The notes under the pieces: model-generated
What the model was told of the DNA's origin: nothing
Seen by the model: only the letters and a program-made list of their open reading frames with translations
Database searches by the model: none
Source of the DNA: Gadus chalcogrammus
Lineage: Eukaryota > Chordata > Actinopteri > Gadiformes > Gadidae
DNA length: 64,000 nt
Assembly: GCF_026213295.1 (NCBI RefSeq)
Contig: NC_079412.1
Span: 6,023,762-6,087,761 of the forward strand
Direction of reading: 5' to 3'
Program-made: the position numbers and the translations under genes
In this document: one piece after another, positions 12,966 through 23,655 of the stretch
Position numbering within the stretch: the stretch's first letter is position 1
Layout: each line of letters opens with the position of its first letter

Positions 12966-14019
12966 GATCCGTTAGTCTATTGGAGAGAAAACCAAGGTCT
13001 TTACTCTGTCCTAGCTGAACTCGCATGTAAATATCTTGCCATGCCTGCTTCCTCTGCACCTGTTGAGAATTTTTAGTGTTGCAGGAAAGACAAGCAGACC
13101 AGAAAGGTGGAGACTCAATGAGACGTTTGAGGATCTATTTAGAATTAGATGCAATAGTGTTGCTCAGTGAGTTTTGTATCAGAATAAATTATATTTGCAT
13201 TTACCATGACTTTATGTAATTTAATTACTTTAAAATTAAAATATTATCGGGTCAAAACGAATTCAATTAATTTTTGCCAAGAAGTTGCCATCATTATACA
13301 TTTTGAAAAAGAAATAAATGTTTGCAGGGTTGCAAATGTATGCAAAGTTACTAGTCACATGTAATGTATTTGCATTGTTATTAAAATGATCAAACTAATC
13401 AAGTCAAAAAATTACATTGCATTGATAAAGTAATCAAAATACGGTAAAACAAATCCAATTGATAATTTATAATCTTCCTCTGAATATTTCCTCTGAATTT
13501 AATTGAATTACCATGAATTTAATTCTACTTCCTGTAATTCCAATTCTACATCCGGTGGGGCGGTGCCAATTTAATTCCTGAATTGAAGCCAATTCTAAAA
13601 ATCAGAATTTTGCACAAGCCTTACGGAGTTCTATTCTGCATCTACTGCTCTCACTCGCATGTCACAAGAGTGGAGGGTAAAGTAGCATACACGTGAACCC
13701 CACATGGCCCCTTGTTTCCTATTCCGACCCTCTGATTGGTTCCATTGTGTAGCATTAAAACAAAAACTTTATTTTCTATTTTTATCGCAGCCTTTGCCCT
13801 TCGAAAAATTGCTTTCTTCTACATTGTGATATCGGTTTGAAATACCCCCACCAACAGCCCTTGTTTTTATTGTGTTTACTTATCATTTTGATTAAGCAGA
13901 CTTGTACAGCAAACAGTGAATTTAGATACTTGTCATTAAGGAGCAGGCAGAGATCAGCCTCTTGCCCAATCGTACCTAAAGGTAGGTGGCGGACATGGGA
14001 ATCAAACTCAGTACCTTAG

Positions 14020-14047
14020 ACTGGGGATTGTAATTACAATCCCCAGT
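14020..14047. repeat. Perfect 28-bp palindrome
   Basis: ACTGGGGATTGTAA is followed immediately by its exact reverse complement TTACAATCCCCAGT with no spacer. Confidence 0.85.
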
Positions 14048-14119
14048 ATTTGCAAATCAATAATACAACTCATTGCTTATTTTTTTGATTACCTATGTTA
14101 TAAATATTTTACTAAATCG

Positions 14120-14125
<6 letters not shown>

Positions 14126-14175
<50 letters not shown>
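14126..14175. repeat. (CA)n microsatellite
   Basis: An uninterrupted run of about 25 CA units. Confidence 0.95.
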
Positions 14176-14182
<7 letters not shown>

Positions 14183-15540
14183 ACTCTTATCATTATGCAT
14201 TACACGCAATGTGATGCATTGACCATGTCAACTGCTGATCTGAAATCATTTGGCATATTCAAAGATATACAGATACAAACAATATGTATGCTAAAAATGA
14301 TTGACTTACTTTTTACTAGGCTTCTTTGGCTTGGTCCTTTTCTTTCTCGCTTGCATGGCAAGTACTAATAAAATTGGATAGAGATGATACAGTGTCATTT
14401 ACGCAAAAACGACGGTGCATTATCTGCATAAATGAATGGAGAAAGAGTTGGCTGGAATGCAGGAGCATTCACTTCTGAGACACGGTGGCCTTCCGCCTAT
14501 ATTATATATGCAATGCCATTATCTATACTAGGTCTAGTATTATCTGCCTTTTACACACCAACATGTGCAATTCATACAACATCCAGCTCACCGCTTATCA
14601 GCCTCCATTCTAAATAGGACTTCAATATAATGACAGTAATATACGGCTATTACTAGACAAGATAATTGGAAGGCGCATTTAGGTGAGGGCTGAATACACG
14701 CAGTTGACCACAGCACATGTCAGGGTTTCTGATCAGATGCTTGTCAATATGAGATCTGATCTACGAGCACACAGTGCGATGTGTCACACATGTCGCTGTA
14801 ACATCGGCCTTGACAGCATATCTGTTAAAACCAGACACTATGTTGGTTGCGTTTATTTGTACCACGCAAGGTGTAGCGGGTGGCTCAAAAGCATGCCAAC
14901 CAAGTTTCCATACTGTTAGCATAAAGTTCGGGCGCATGGACTTCTCCAGTGTGAATGCTACTAGTAGCCGATAGCAGCTAGCCTCATCCCAGCACATTGG
15001 GAGAGGCTAGCTGCTAGCTCTTAAAGCGCTTAGTCCTCCTTTTTCTTTGTTTAGCGGCAACATCGCGTCGTCAAACTTTCAGAAACTGGTGTTGGATGAG
15101 AGAAATTACCCCCCATTGTATTTAACCCTGAAAGAGCCTTTGTGGTCATACTTCACCTTTTCTCTCCATACTGATGGCGGGATAGACAGTCTGTTGTCAA
15201 ACTGTGGCGATAGAGCATCGCATCTCAGAGCGCATGCGTACTATTGTGCTCCAAAAGCCCTCTCTTCACGCACCTCAGTCACACGAATCTATAACGGATT
15301 TTTCGAGTGTTTCTGAAAAGTACAGTTTTTCTAAAATGTGGATCTTTAAACTGATACACAACACATGTTCATGTATATTTTATAGAGGGATAAATAAAAT
15401 GCGGTGAGTGCTGTAGTGCAAAGTGAGGTTGAAAATATATTTTTAATAAAGCCACATAGATTAAGACATAAAGAAACGTTAAACGGCTTGGATCAAGTGA
15501 AGGGATTTGAACAAAAGTTTAAAAGTCTAAATGGAGTAAA

Positions 15541-18500
15541 CAATAATAATAATAATAATAATAGATTCAATTTATATAGCGCTTTTCACGTACTCAAAGC
15601 GCTTTACATAGGGGCACAAAAATAGATAAACAAGAAAAACAAAAAAGTTGATGGGGCTAGGGGCTAGGGATAGTGAGTGGGGTAGGCAGAGGAGAAGAGA
15701 TGAGTCTTGAGGCGGGACTGGAAGATGGTGAGGGACTCAGAGTCACGAATATGTTGGGGGAGGGAGTTCCAGAGCCTGGGAGATGTCCTGGAGAAGGCTC
15801 TGTCACCTAGGCTGTGGAGTTTTGATGTGTGGGTGGAGAGGAGACCGGCTGAGGAGGATCTGAGGGCCCGGGGGGGTTGGTAGAGGGAGAGAAGATCAGA
15901 GAGATATGGGGGGGCCATATGGTGGAGAGCTTTGTAGGTGAGGACCAGGAGTTTGTAGTGGATCCGATGTGAGATGGGGAGCCAGTGGAGATTCTTGAGG
16001 ACTGGGGTGATGTGGTGCCACGCTTTAGTATGAGTGAGGAGACGGGCTGCTGCATTCTGGACCAGTTGGAGTCTGTTGATGGAGGTGGTGGAGATGCCGG
16101 CGAGGAGTGAATTGCAATAATCAAGGCGGGAGGAGATGAAGGCATGGATGAGTCTTTCTGCAGCGTGAGGTGTGAGGGAGGATCTGATCTTTGCAATATT
16201 ACGGAGGTGATAGAAGGAGGTTTTGACAGTGTGGCGGATGTGGGATTCAAGGGAGAGGGTGGAATCAAAGATTACGCCAAGGTTGCGGGCCTGGGAGGAG
16301 GGGGAGACCGTGGTGCCGTCGATAGTGAGTGTGGGGGGATTTGCGAGTTTACTGAGGGTGGATTTGGAGCCAATGAGGAGGAGTTCAGTTTTGTTGCTGT
16401 TAAGTTTCAGGAAGTTATTTTGCATCCAGAGAGTGAGTGAAGACAGGCAGGTTTCAATGTGGGAGAGGGGGGGGTTGTGGGGGGATTTGGTGCTGAGGTA
16501 AATCTGGGTGTCGTCGGCGTAGCAGTGGAAGTCCATGGAGAAATGGCGGAGTAATTGACCAAGGGGGAGGAGGTAGATGATGAAGAGGAGGGGGCCAAGT
16601 ACAGAACCTTGGGGAACACCTTGTGTGACGGTGGCTGTGGCAGATGTGTGGTTGTGGAGGGAGATGAAGTGAGATCTGTCGGAGAGGTAGGAGTGAAGCC
16701 AGCTAAGTGCAGTTCCTTCAATTCCGAGGTTGCTGAGTCTGGTGAGCAGGATGGTGTGGTTTACAGTATCGAAGGCTGCACTCAGGTCAAGGAGGATGAG
16801 GAAGTTGAGGGAACCAGAGTCGGCAGAGATGAGGAGGTCATTGAGGACTTTGAGGAGAGCAGTTTCTGTGCTGTGGAGGGGGCGGAACCCAGATTGGAGG
16901 GATTCAAAAAGGTTATTGGCATGGAGATGGGATTGGAGTTGTGTGGTGACGATGCGTTCAAGGGTTTTGGAGAGGAAGGAGAGGTTGGAGATTGGGCGGT
17001 AGTTACTGAGGGAGGAGGGGTCAAGACCAGGTTTCTTGAGGGTGGGGGTGACAGCAGCAGATTTGAAGGCAGAGGGGACAGTTCCATGGGACAGTGAGGA
17101 GTTGAAGAGCTTAGTAAGGTAAGGGCAGAGAACGGGGAGGCAGGACTTGAGCAGGGGAGTGGGGAGGGGATCGAGGGAGCAGGTAGTAGGTTTGGAGGAG
17201 CCTATAAGTTTGGAGAGTGCAGGAGGGGTAATCAGGTCAAAGTGGGTGAGACGGCAATGGGGAGGAGGTGTTGGGAGGTCCAGAGAGATGGGTAGGGGAG
17301 AGGCCATTGAGTGTGCAGGGGGGTTATGTACAGGGAATAGTGAATGGTTGATTGCAGTGATTTTGTCGGCGAAGAACTGGAGGAATGAGTTGCAGAGATC
17401 TGGGGTGGAGGTGGAGAGGGTGCTGGTCCGCGGTTTGAGGAGGTTGCTCACTGTGGAGAAGAGGGTTCTGGGGTTTTGAGAGGGGTCAGAAAAGATGGCG
17501 GAGAGGTATGCAGACTTGGCGGCGGTGAGGGCGTCTTTGTAGGCAGTGAGGTGGAGTTTGTAGGCTTGATGGTGGACTGTGAGTGAGGTTTTTTTGGAGA
17601 GTCGTTCGAGTTGGCGGCCGGTTTGTTTCAATTTGCGGAGTGCAGGTGTAAACCAGGGTGAGGAGGTATTAAAGGAGACAATTTTGGTTTTGAGGGGGGC
17701 CAGAGTGTTGAGGGAGGAAGACAGGGAAGCATTAAGGTGGTTTGTGAGCTCATCAGGTGAGATGAGGGTTGAGTCGAGGGGGAGGGTGGAGGAGAGCAGG
17801 TCAGAGAGATGGTGGGGGTCAATGGATTTTAGGTTACGGAAGGTGATTTCTCTAAGGGGGCGGGGGCGGGAGATGGGGGAGAGGATGGAGAACCGTAAAA
17901 GGTTGTGATCAGAGAGGGGAAAGGGGCATGGCCGGAGGTCGAGTACAGGGAGATTAATGGAGCAGACAAGGTCAAGGATGTGTCCTTTGTCATGGGTGGG
18001 GAAGGTGACATGTTGGGCGAAAGAGAAATTTTCCAATAAAGTGGTGAATTCAAATGAGAGCTTGCAAGTGGGGGAGTCCATGTGGATATTAAAATCACCA
18101 AGTAACAGCAGACGTGGAGAGAGGGTTGATGCTAGTGTGAGGAGTTCAGTGAAGTCAGAGAGGAATGAGGGATTAGGTTTGGGTGGCCGGTAGATGAGGA
18201 TAACTGTTGTGGCGGAGGGGGCTTTAAAAGCAATGAATTCAAAGGATGATATTACTAAAGGGAGGGTGAGTTCTTTAATCAAATAGGTCTCTTTATGTAT
18301 GACGGCGAGACCACCTCCACGGCGAGAGGGGCGGGGTTTGGCGATGTAGCTGAAACCAGGGGGAGATGCTTGGTTGAGGGAGAAAAATTCATTGGGTTGT
18401 TGCCAGGTTTCAGTAAGTAGAAGGAGGTCGAGGTTATTATCAAGGATGAGTTCATGTATGATGGGGGCTTTATTGGTGAGTGAACGAGTGTTGAGGAGGG

Positions 18501-19440
18501 CAAAGTTGACACAGCCAGAGGGGGGTGGGATCAGGGCAGGTTGGAGAGGTCTGAGGTTAGTCAGGATAGCTGTGCGGGAGGACAGAGGGGAGCTCACCTG
18601 CCTGGTGAGCTGCTGTCTAACGGCAGCGTTGAAAGGTCCGGAAGCAGCTGAGTCCTGATGACGCGGTAGGGGCGTGACGGAGCGTGCAGTTGACCGGGTG
18701 AATGGGACGCAGAGACCGTGCTGGGACAAAACAAATCTACGGCGGGAGCTCCTGTGGATGTAACGGCGACGACGTAGGAGTCCAAGTTGTTTGATGACTG
18801 AGATGGATGATGGGAGGGAGTAGTTGAACATACCAAACAGCTGTGCAGGCGAATAGCTGAGCATGATGCTGCCGGGCGAAGGGAGCAACAGCTCAGCGAT
18901 AGCGGCTAGCCGCGGGCCCGGTGCACAGAGATGGATGACAGCAGTGTAGACCAGGATTACCCACGGCAAGACAGGAGGAGATGGACCAGGGAAAAGACTG
19001 ACTGTGGGGAGACCATACAAAGTGAGGAGGATCGATGTGATCAGGTCTGACCGACGGAGCAGCCTAGCGTTAGCCGCCACTCAATAGATGAGAGAGGGGG
19101 GACCCACAAGCAGGGATCGGGAGGCGAGTGGCTGAAAGTTGTCCGGCAAGGCGATATAGGTTGTTGTTGGAACCAGATGGCTCTTTTCCCGGTGAGGCAA
19201 TATTGACAGTTGGAAGACGTCAAAAAATGCTAGATGCCTAACTACCCAACTAACAACGTCGGTGAGGCTAAAAATCAATGTCCCGAAAAACTGGAAAGGC
19301 TCGTGACAATAGTTTGTTAAAAATGAAAAAATAAAAGTGAAAAAAAAAGCACAGGAAAACTATTTTATCAGTCACAAAAATCGAAAAAAGTCGTGATCAG
19401 AGAAGCGGCGAACAAACAACGCCAGCGTCCTCTCTGGTAG
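15541..19440 (-). mobile_element. Near full-length L2-like LINE
   Basis: The element is on the minus strand. Its 3' end, at the low-coordinate side, is a short AT-rich tail of ATT repeats (15541-15562) preceded by a conserved TATATAGCGCTTTTCACG-type block at 15572-15600, as in fish L2 elements that end in a short microsatellite. The body is a single ORF at 15664-19080. About 360 bases upstream (19081-19440) form the likely 5' UTR. The exact 5' boundary is approximate. A full-length element with an open ORF suggests recent insertion. Confidence 0.85.
15664..19080 (-). CDS. L2-clade LINE endonuclease/reverse transcriptase polyprotein
   Basis: This is an uninterrupted 1138-codon ORF. Residues 1-190 are an arginine- and serine-rich leader without a recognised domain. 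Residues about 190-400 are an apurinic/apyrimidinic-type endonuclease, with the LLLTETW glutamate near 224, LLLGDFNIH near 328 and the SDHN motif near 390. Reverse transcriptase follows at about 690-920: YRPISNLSFLSK, a QSGFRP block, LDLSAAFDTVNH, GVPQGSVLGPLLF and YADDTQIYLS near 854. The C-terminal region continues with the DYCNSLLAG and LHWLPISHRI blocks of the L2/CR1 group. It would nick target DNA and prime reverse transcription of its own RNA. No stop or frameshift is visible and the catalytic residues are present, so activity is possible. No separate ORF1 is seen. An L2 rather than CR1 assignment rests on these motifs and the 3' tail. Confidence 0.92.
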   Translation of the reverse strand: MAANARLLRRSDLITSILLTLYGLPTVSLFPGPSPPVLPWVILVYTAVIHLCAPGPRLAAIAELLLPSPGSIMLSYSPAQLFGMFNYSLPSSISVIKQLGLLRRRRYIHRSSRRRFVLSQHGLCVPFTRSTARSVTPLPRHQDSAASGPFNAAVRQQLTRQVSSPLSSRTAILTNLRPLQPALIPPPSGCVNFALLNTRSLTNKAPIIHELILDNNLDLLLLTETWQQPNEFFSLNQASPPGFSYIAKPRPSRRGGGLAVIHKETYLIKELTLPLVISSFEFIAFKAPSATTVILIYRPPKPNPSFLSDFTELLTLASTLSPRLLLLGDFNIHMDSPTCKLSFEFTTLLENFSFAQHVTFPTHDKGHILDLVCSINLPVLDLRPCPFPLSDHNLLRFSILSPISRPRPLREITFRNLKSIDPHHLSDLLSSTLPLDSTLISPDELTNHLNASLSSSLNTLAPLKTKIVSFNTSSPWFTPALRKLKQTGRQLERLSKKTSLTVHHQAYKLHLTAYKDALTAAKSAYLSAIFSDPSQNPRTLFSTVSNLLKPRTSTLSTSTPDLCNSFLQFFADKITAINHSLFPVHNPPAHSMASPLPISLDLPTPPPHCRLTHFDLITPPALSKLIGSSKPTTCSLDPLPTPLLKSCLPVLCPYLTKLFNSSLSHGTVPSAFKSAAVTPTLKKPGLDPSSLSNYRPISNLSFLSKTLERIVTTQLQSHLHANNLFESLQSGFRPLHSTETALLKVLNDLLISADSGSLNFLILLDLSAAFDTVNHTILLTRLSNLGIEGTALSWLHSYLSDRSHFISLHNHTSATATVTQGVPQGSVLGPLLFIIYLLPLGQLLRHFSMDFHCYADDTQIYLSTKSPHNPPLSHIETCLSSLTLWMQNNFLKLNSNKTELLLIGSKSTLSKLANPPTLTIDGTTVSPSSQARNLGVIFDSTLSLESHIRHTVKTSFYHLRNIAKIRSSLTPHAAERLIHAFISSRLDYCNSLLAGISTTSINRLQLVQNAAARLLTHTKAWHHITPVLKNLHWLPISHRIHYKLLVLTYKALHHMAPPYLSDLLSLYQPPRALRSSSAGLLSTHTSKLHSLGDRAFSRTSPRLWNSLPQHIRDSESLTIFQSRLKTHLFSSAYPTHYP

Positions 19441-19872
19441 CCATGACAACATGATGAGATAACAATGTAAACATGTTAGAAACCATTTAAAGGTTGCGTA
19501 GGTGATTCGCTTTTTTGGCCATTTTTGCAAAATTACTTGAAATCCTTATCATAACCCGCTTACAGCCACTGAGTTAGAAGTACTGACATGAAAATTTAAC
19601 TTGTCAATCATCTGTGGAACGGGCAGGGCTCGAAAAACTCCAGCCAATCATTTCCATTGCCACCGAGTTTCATTGGACAGTAAGTACGTCAATCAAACGG
19701 TCGTACTGCACTCCCCCTCCCCCCCTCCCCCGCGCCCCGCGCGCGACCCCTTCGTGCAGTACTCGTGACCCAGAGCTCGTGACCCAGAGCAAGCTCCTGT
19801 TTGTTGTTATCCTGCGGTATCTACTGGAACTAGTTAATCCACATTTGGACCTAGCAGTAGAAGACAATTTCC

Positions 19873-20090
19873 ATGGCAGACAAGACGCCACCATCCCCAC
19901 CACCACCACCACCACTAGCAAAGAGAAGGAAAACTCTTTTTCAGAGAGTAATTGATGATAAAAACGCTGAAAGAGAAAAACTGAAATCAAGAATAATCCT
20001 AGGCGCTGCTTTTGAACGTTGGCGGCAACTGAAGGACGAGAAGGGTCTAAAAACCGATGCTTGTGTGGCAGTTGACCTAGTTTCAAAGTT
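19873..20090 (+). CDS. N-terminal exon of a transposon-encoded protein
   Basis: From the ATG at 19873 the frame gives a proline run (PPSPPPPPPLAKRRKT) followed by a basic, helical-looking segment (ILGAAFERWRQLKDEKGLKT). Reading stays open to about 20082, where repeat-like hAT sequence starts, so the exon is cut by insertion. From memory, similar RW-[RQ]-L-[KR]-D...GLKTDA segments occur at the start of uncharacterised fish proteins, often near repeats; I cannot confirm this here. It lies inside the TTAA-flanked element and is absent from the short MITE, so it probably comes from the autonomous parent. Function is unknown, and a DNA-binding role is only a guess. Confidence 0.45.
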
Positions 20091-20172
20091 TATACCGTTT
20101 ATACTCGGTAATACCGGTGTTGAGACGAGTGTATTACTCGGTGTGAAAATGTCCACACCGCGGCAACCCTAG
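20085..20172. mobile_element. hAT-type MITE end
   Basis: Reversed, the segment starts TAGGGTTGCCGCGGTGTGGA and continues with ACACCGAGTAATACACTCG-like and CGGTATTACCG-like motifs, a frequent fish hAT terminus. Only one end is visible. Confidence 0.45.
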
Positions 20173-21157
20173 TGAAAACCAGGACTTCCAATACAATTAT
20201 ATGGAACAAACATACATTTTCTAAAAATAGTAATGATTTATGTGACCGTTTATTGTTTATAACATCTGGTGCAACCATAGCCGCGAGAACGTATTCTCAG
20301 CAGGGGGTGCTGGAGAAAAAAAACCCGGCCTGCACTAGACTCGCAACTCGTCACATTGATAAAAAAGATATATAGCAGCGCAGCTCAATTACACCAGTGC
20401 ATGCGCGCACAGTTGAAAATCGATCGTTGTGTTCACTTCCTTCACACCATGGTTCACATCCAGCTGCTCACAGAACAAGTTTAGCGCACCACCGCTACCC
20501 TCACACTTTTTCATATAACCTTTTTTCAGCACTAGGACATATGAGCATTAAATAAATGCTGCGTCTCAACATGCCTTGGACAGCAGCGAGGATGACTCGC
20601 TTTGCCACGGGCCGAAACAGTTCGGAGCGACCACAGCCAGAGCGAACACAGCGGGGCAGAGGAGTGTCAGGAAGTCTTTGGTGTACACATCAGTACGGCC
20701 TATTTGCACTACTGTTTAGTGGTGCAGTGTTTTATTCTATGCCTTTTTATTTTCGTATATTATTTCAATTAATACAATTTATTTATTCATGAAATCAAGA
20801 TCTGGTCTTCAAATCTTTTTTCCAAATATAGGTCGTATTACAATGGGGTTTGTGTTTATATTCGGACCAATACGGTACAGCGGACGCTCACATGACGTTA
20901 AGCATTTCCTGGTGCATAATGTGACGCTTCAGAACCTAAAATCCCGTTTCTCCCCGTTGATACGACAACACATAACCGGCGTTTTCAGAAATCTCCACTT
21001 TGGCCGGAGTTTTTAGAAATGATCGTTTTCTGTGATAAGACAGGGCCTCGGACAGGGGGTGTTGCAGCACCCCCAAAACCCCTACTTCCCGCGGTACTGG
21101 GTGCAATTTACAGCTGAATGTAGTGCCATGTTGTTAAACGAAAACCTACGCTAGCCT

Positions 21158-22647
21158 GGGCCCCGTTTCCCGATAACGATGGATCCACGCTCGTACGATC
21201 ATTCTCACGATGGATCTTGCGATCCATCGTCAAGTTCTTTGGAGCGTTTCCCGAAACTCCTCTTAACGTGAACGCGCATTCGCTGCACTCACGACGTCGT
21301 AGGATTGTAACTGTCTACTGACACGGTGCTGAAATGGGCTCCGTAGGAGGGGGAGACGCAGGAATGTCGCAGGAAAATTGTGTTAAAAAGGGTTCAAATA
21401 AATCCCCATCAAGGACAACAGCAGAGTAGCCTCCGAAAAAAATAGACTGCAATTAGATGAATGCTATAGCAAGACATTAAAACACAATTGATTAGGCTTA
21501 AACCGACATATATCAGTCCTAATCCTGAATGCACTGTGCGTTTCACGGCATTTTCCCCCCTGAAATAATTCCATATGACAAAAAATTAAAAATTGCTTGT
21601 GTGACAACTACATTTATCTTAATGGGCTGATTTCTGAAACATGCTTTGCGCAGCAAAGAGAGCCGACTTAATCTGATTCCGCATAAGGGTTTCCTTGATT
21701 GATAATTTGATTGGCTATAAAAGCCCCTCCGGAAATAGGGTAAGGTATGTATTGATGAGGAATACAACGAAGCCCACCGTCTGGCCCGGTGCATCGTTGA
21801 GCGCACGATCGGGAGGTGGAAGTTGCGCTATATTAGATGCCTTCACAAGTCAGGCGGAGGGCTCCAGTTTTCGCCGGCCAAGTCATGCGCCGTGATATGT
21901 GTGACGGCTATGTTGCACAACATTGCAGCTAAGGCTGGGGTGGCATTGCTTGAACCGGAGGACGCTGAGGACGATGACGACGAGGAAGATCGGTGTGAGG
22001 ACGGCCTCCCTCATAACTACGCGGCTGGTTTTCATGCGCGTCGAAGAGTGATTGAGACTTTTTTTTAACCCCCTCCACCCTCCCACATGTCACTAAACAT
22101 TCCCGTCAACGTGACCAATCCCCACCATATCCCAGCCTTTTGCCTGCTCCTTTGCTTGTTTTTTATAATTCATTTTATTTCTTTATTTTAATTTTTTTTA
22201 ATTTAATTTAATTTTTTACATTATTTTATGCTACGTTTTATGAGTAGCCTATGTCAGTCTGCACAAATCCCCCCACTTTCTCTCACACATTTTGAGTGCC
22301 CTGCCTGCGCAAACATTTTCTGGACTGTCCCGTTTTATTTTGGCCATTTTAACATCTTTATAAATTAATAATCTTTATTAATTACCAAACTAAGAACATA
22401 AAGGCGCAATGCGTTTTAATAAAACGCATCCAATAGACGGAATGTCCGATGGTGTCGCCACTGAGGCTATAGCTGACGATGCTCTTAGAGTCCTACGAGC
22501 ACCCCTGGAGTACTCGTTAGCTACGAGCGTTTTCAAGACGTTCGTTCCCCACGATGCTTTCGGGAAACGCGGTGAAAACTCTACGATGCCCTTACGACGC
22601 ACTTCACGATCCACTTAGGCTAACGACGCTTTCGGGAAACGGGGCCC
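21158..22647 (+). mobile_element. PIF/Harbinger element, transposase truncated
   Basis: The 16-bp termini GGGCCCCGTTTCCCGA and its exact complement lie at 21158-21173 and 22632-22647. Around both ends the sequence repeats short CGATGGATC- or ACGATGCTTTCGGG-like motifs. A third copy of the terminus sits at about 23878-23906. The element is about 1.5 kb and keeps only the 3' part of a Harbinger transposase, so it cannot move alone. The three-base target duplication expected for the family is not clear. Confidence 0.65.
21754..22068 (+). pseudogene. Harbinger (HARBI1-like) transposase C-terminal fragment
   Basis: The frame reads DEEYNEAHRLARCIVERTIG and then RWKLRYIRCLHKSGGG, FSPAKSCAVICVTAMLHNIA and an acidic tail, ending at a stop at 22066-22068. 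The VERTIGRWK block carries the last catalytic acidic residue of the DDE triad, and the MLHN segment is typical of HARBI1-type transposases. The upstream two thirds, with the first two catalytic aspartates, are missing. The fragment is open over its full length. Confidence 0.75.
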
Positions 22648-22754
22648 TGATCTGTTAGACTGTATGGTGTCTGAGAAGGGTCACCATGCTGCACCACCAC
22701 ATTCACTCTGCTAGAACCCTGGTGGGACCCCTGGTTGGACCCCGCCCGTACCTA

Positions 22755-23655
22755 CGTGTTCCCCCCATACACAGTGAATGATGGCAACAGACAGAGGAAC
22801 AGGGGTGATGAAGTTGTTGATCATTGGGGTTGTATAAATGTGCATATCTCTCTACATTTTAAAACGACATAATGTGTTGGCAGCAAAGTTAACTTCACTT
22901 CAGGTTAATGCTTTTGTATATGAGCCTGCCGGGTGATACTCCAGACAGGAAGTAGCAACCAGACCAGCAAACCAATCACAGCCTTGCAGGCTGGGCGGCT
23001 CGCGTAAAAGCTTACGTAAAAAATGACGCAAGTCTAGAAAAATCGCCCGACGCACGCAAGACGTGAGAAGTCGCGCAAGGGGGGCGCAAGGGCGCGCAAG
23101 GGCCTCTTGCGCTTGCGCTTACGCTTACGTAACCGAGCATAAACCAGCCTTTAAGGCTGGTTTATGCTCGCTATATGTGCATATCTCTCTACATTTTAAA
23201 ACGACATAATGTGTTGGCAGCAAAGTTAACTTCACTTCAGGTTGTGCATATCTATCCTTTAGGCTGGTTTATGCTCGGTTACGTAAGCGTAAGCGCAAGC
23301 GCAAGAGGCCCTTGCGCGCCCTTGCGCCCCCCTTGCGCGACTTCTCACGTCTTGCGTGCGTCGGGCGATTTTTCTAGACTTGCGTCATTTTTTACGTAAG
23401 CTTTTACGCGAGCCGCCCAGCCTGCAAGGCTGTGATTGGTTTGCTGGTCTGGTTACTACTTCCTGTCTGGAGTATCACCCGGCAGGCTCATATACAAAAG
23501 CATTAACCTGAAGTGAAGTTAACTTTGCTGCCAACACATTATGTCGTTTTAAAATGTAGAGAGATATGCACATTTATACAACCCCAATGATCAACAACTT
23601 CATCACCCCTGTTCCTCTGTCTGTTGCCATCATTCACTGTGTATGGGGAGAACAC
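22755..23655. repeat. Long, nearly perfect inverted duplication
   Basis: Two arms of about 396 bases (22755-23150 and 23261-23655) are reverse complements with very few visible mismatches; one is GTAGCAACC versus GTAGTAACC. The spacer (23151-23260) carries a second, direct copy of about 70 bases of the left arm (TGTGCATATCTCTCTACATT onwards). The inner arm ends read GGCTGGTTTATGCTCGGTTA, a terminus that resembles fish Harbinger MITEs. The arms contain a striking run of GCGCAAG-type units. No ORF of note. Confidence 0.85.

Larger units (their letters stand above)
9945..13626. mobile_element. Outer DNA transposon of a nested block
   Basis: The left end reads AGGCTTCTGCAAAATTCAGA. The right end, reversed, reads AAGGCTTGTGCAAAATTCTG. 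Both are followed inward by similar AATTC-rich blocks, so I take them as terminal inverted repeats of one element about 3.7 kb long. The flanks share GAGTTC. Inside lie hAT transposase remnants (12.2-12.54 kb), a younger 690-bp hAT, a probable solo LTR and copy B of the hairpin repeat. A hAT assignment for the outer element is inferred. Confidence 0.45.
13627..15540. other. Gene-free stretch with a CA repeat and a palindrome
   Basis: I see no supported exon. It holds a CA microsatellite at about 14126-14175 and an exact 28-bp palindrome at 14020-14047. The remaining sequence, including 14.68-15.4 kb, has short frames without recognisable domains. Confidence 0.5.

Noticed and set aside
13968..14020. 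Possible tRNA 3' half (GGGAATCAAACTC)
   Set aside because: No matching 5' half or acceptor stem; likely repeat-derived.
16144..18658. Several plus-strand open frames opposite the LINE ORF
   Set aside because: They are shadows of the 1138-codon LINE ORF caused by its base composition and have no domain.
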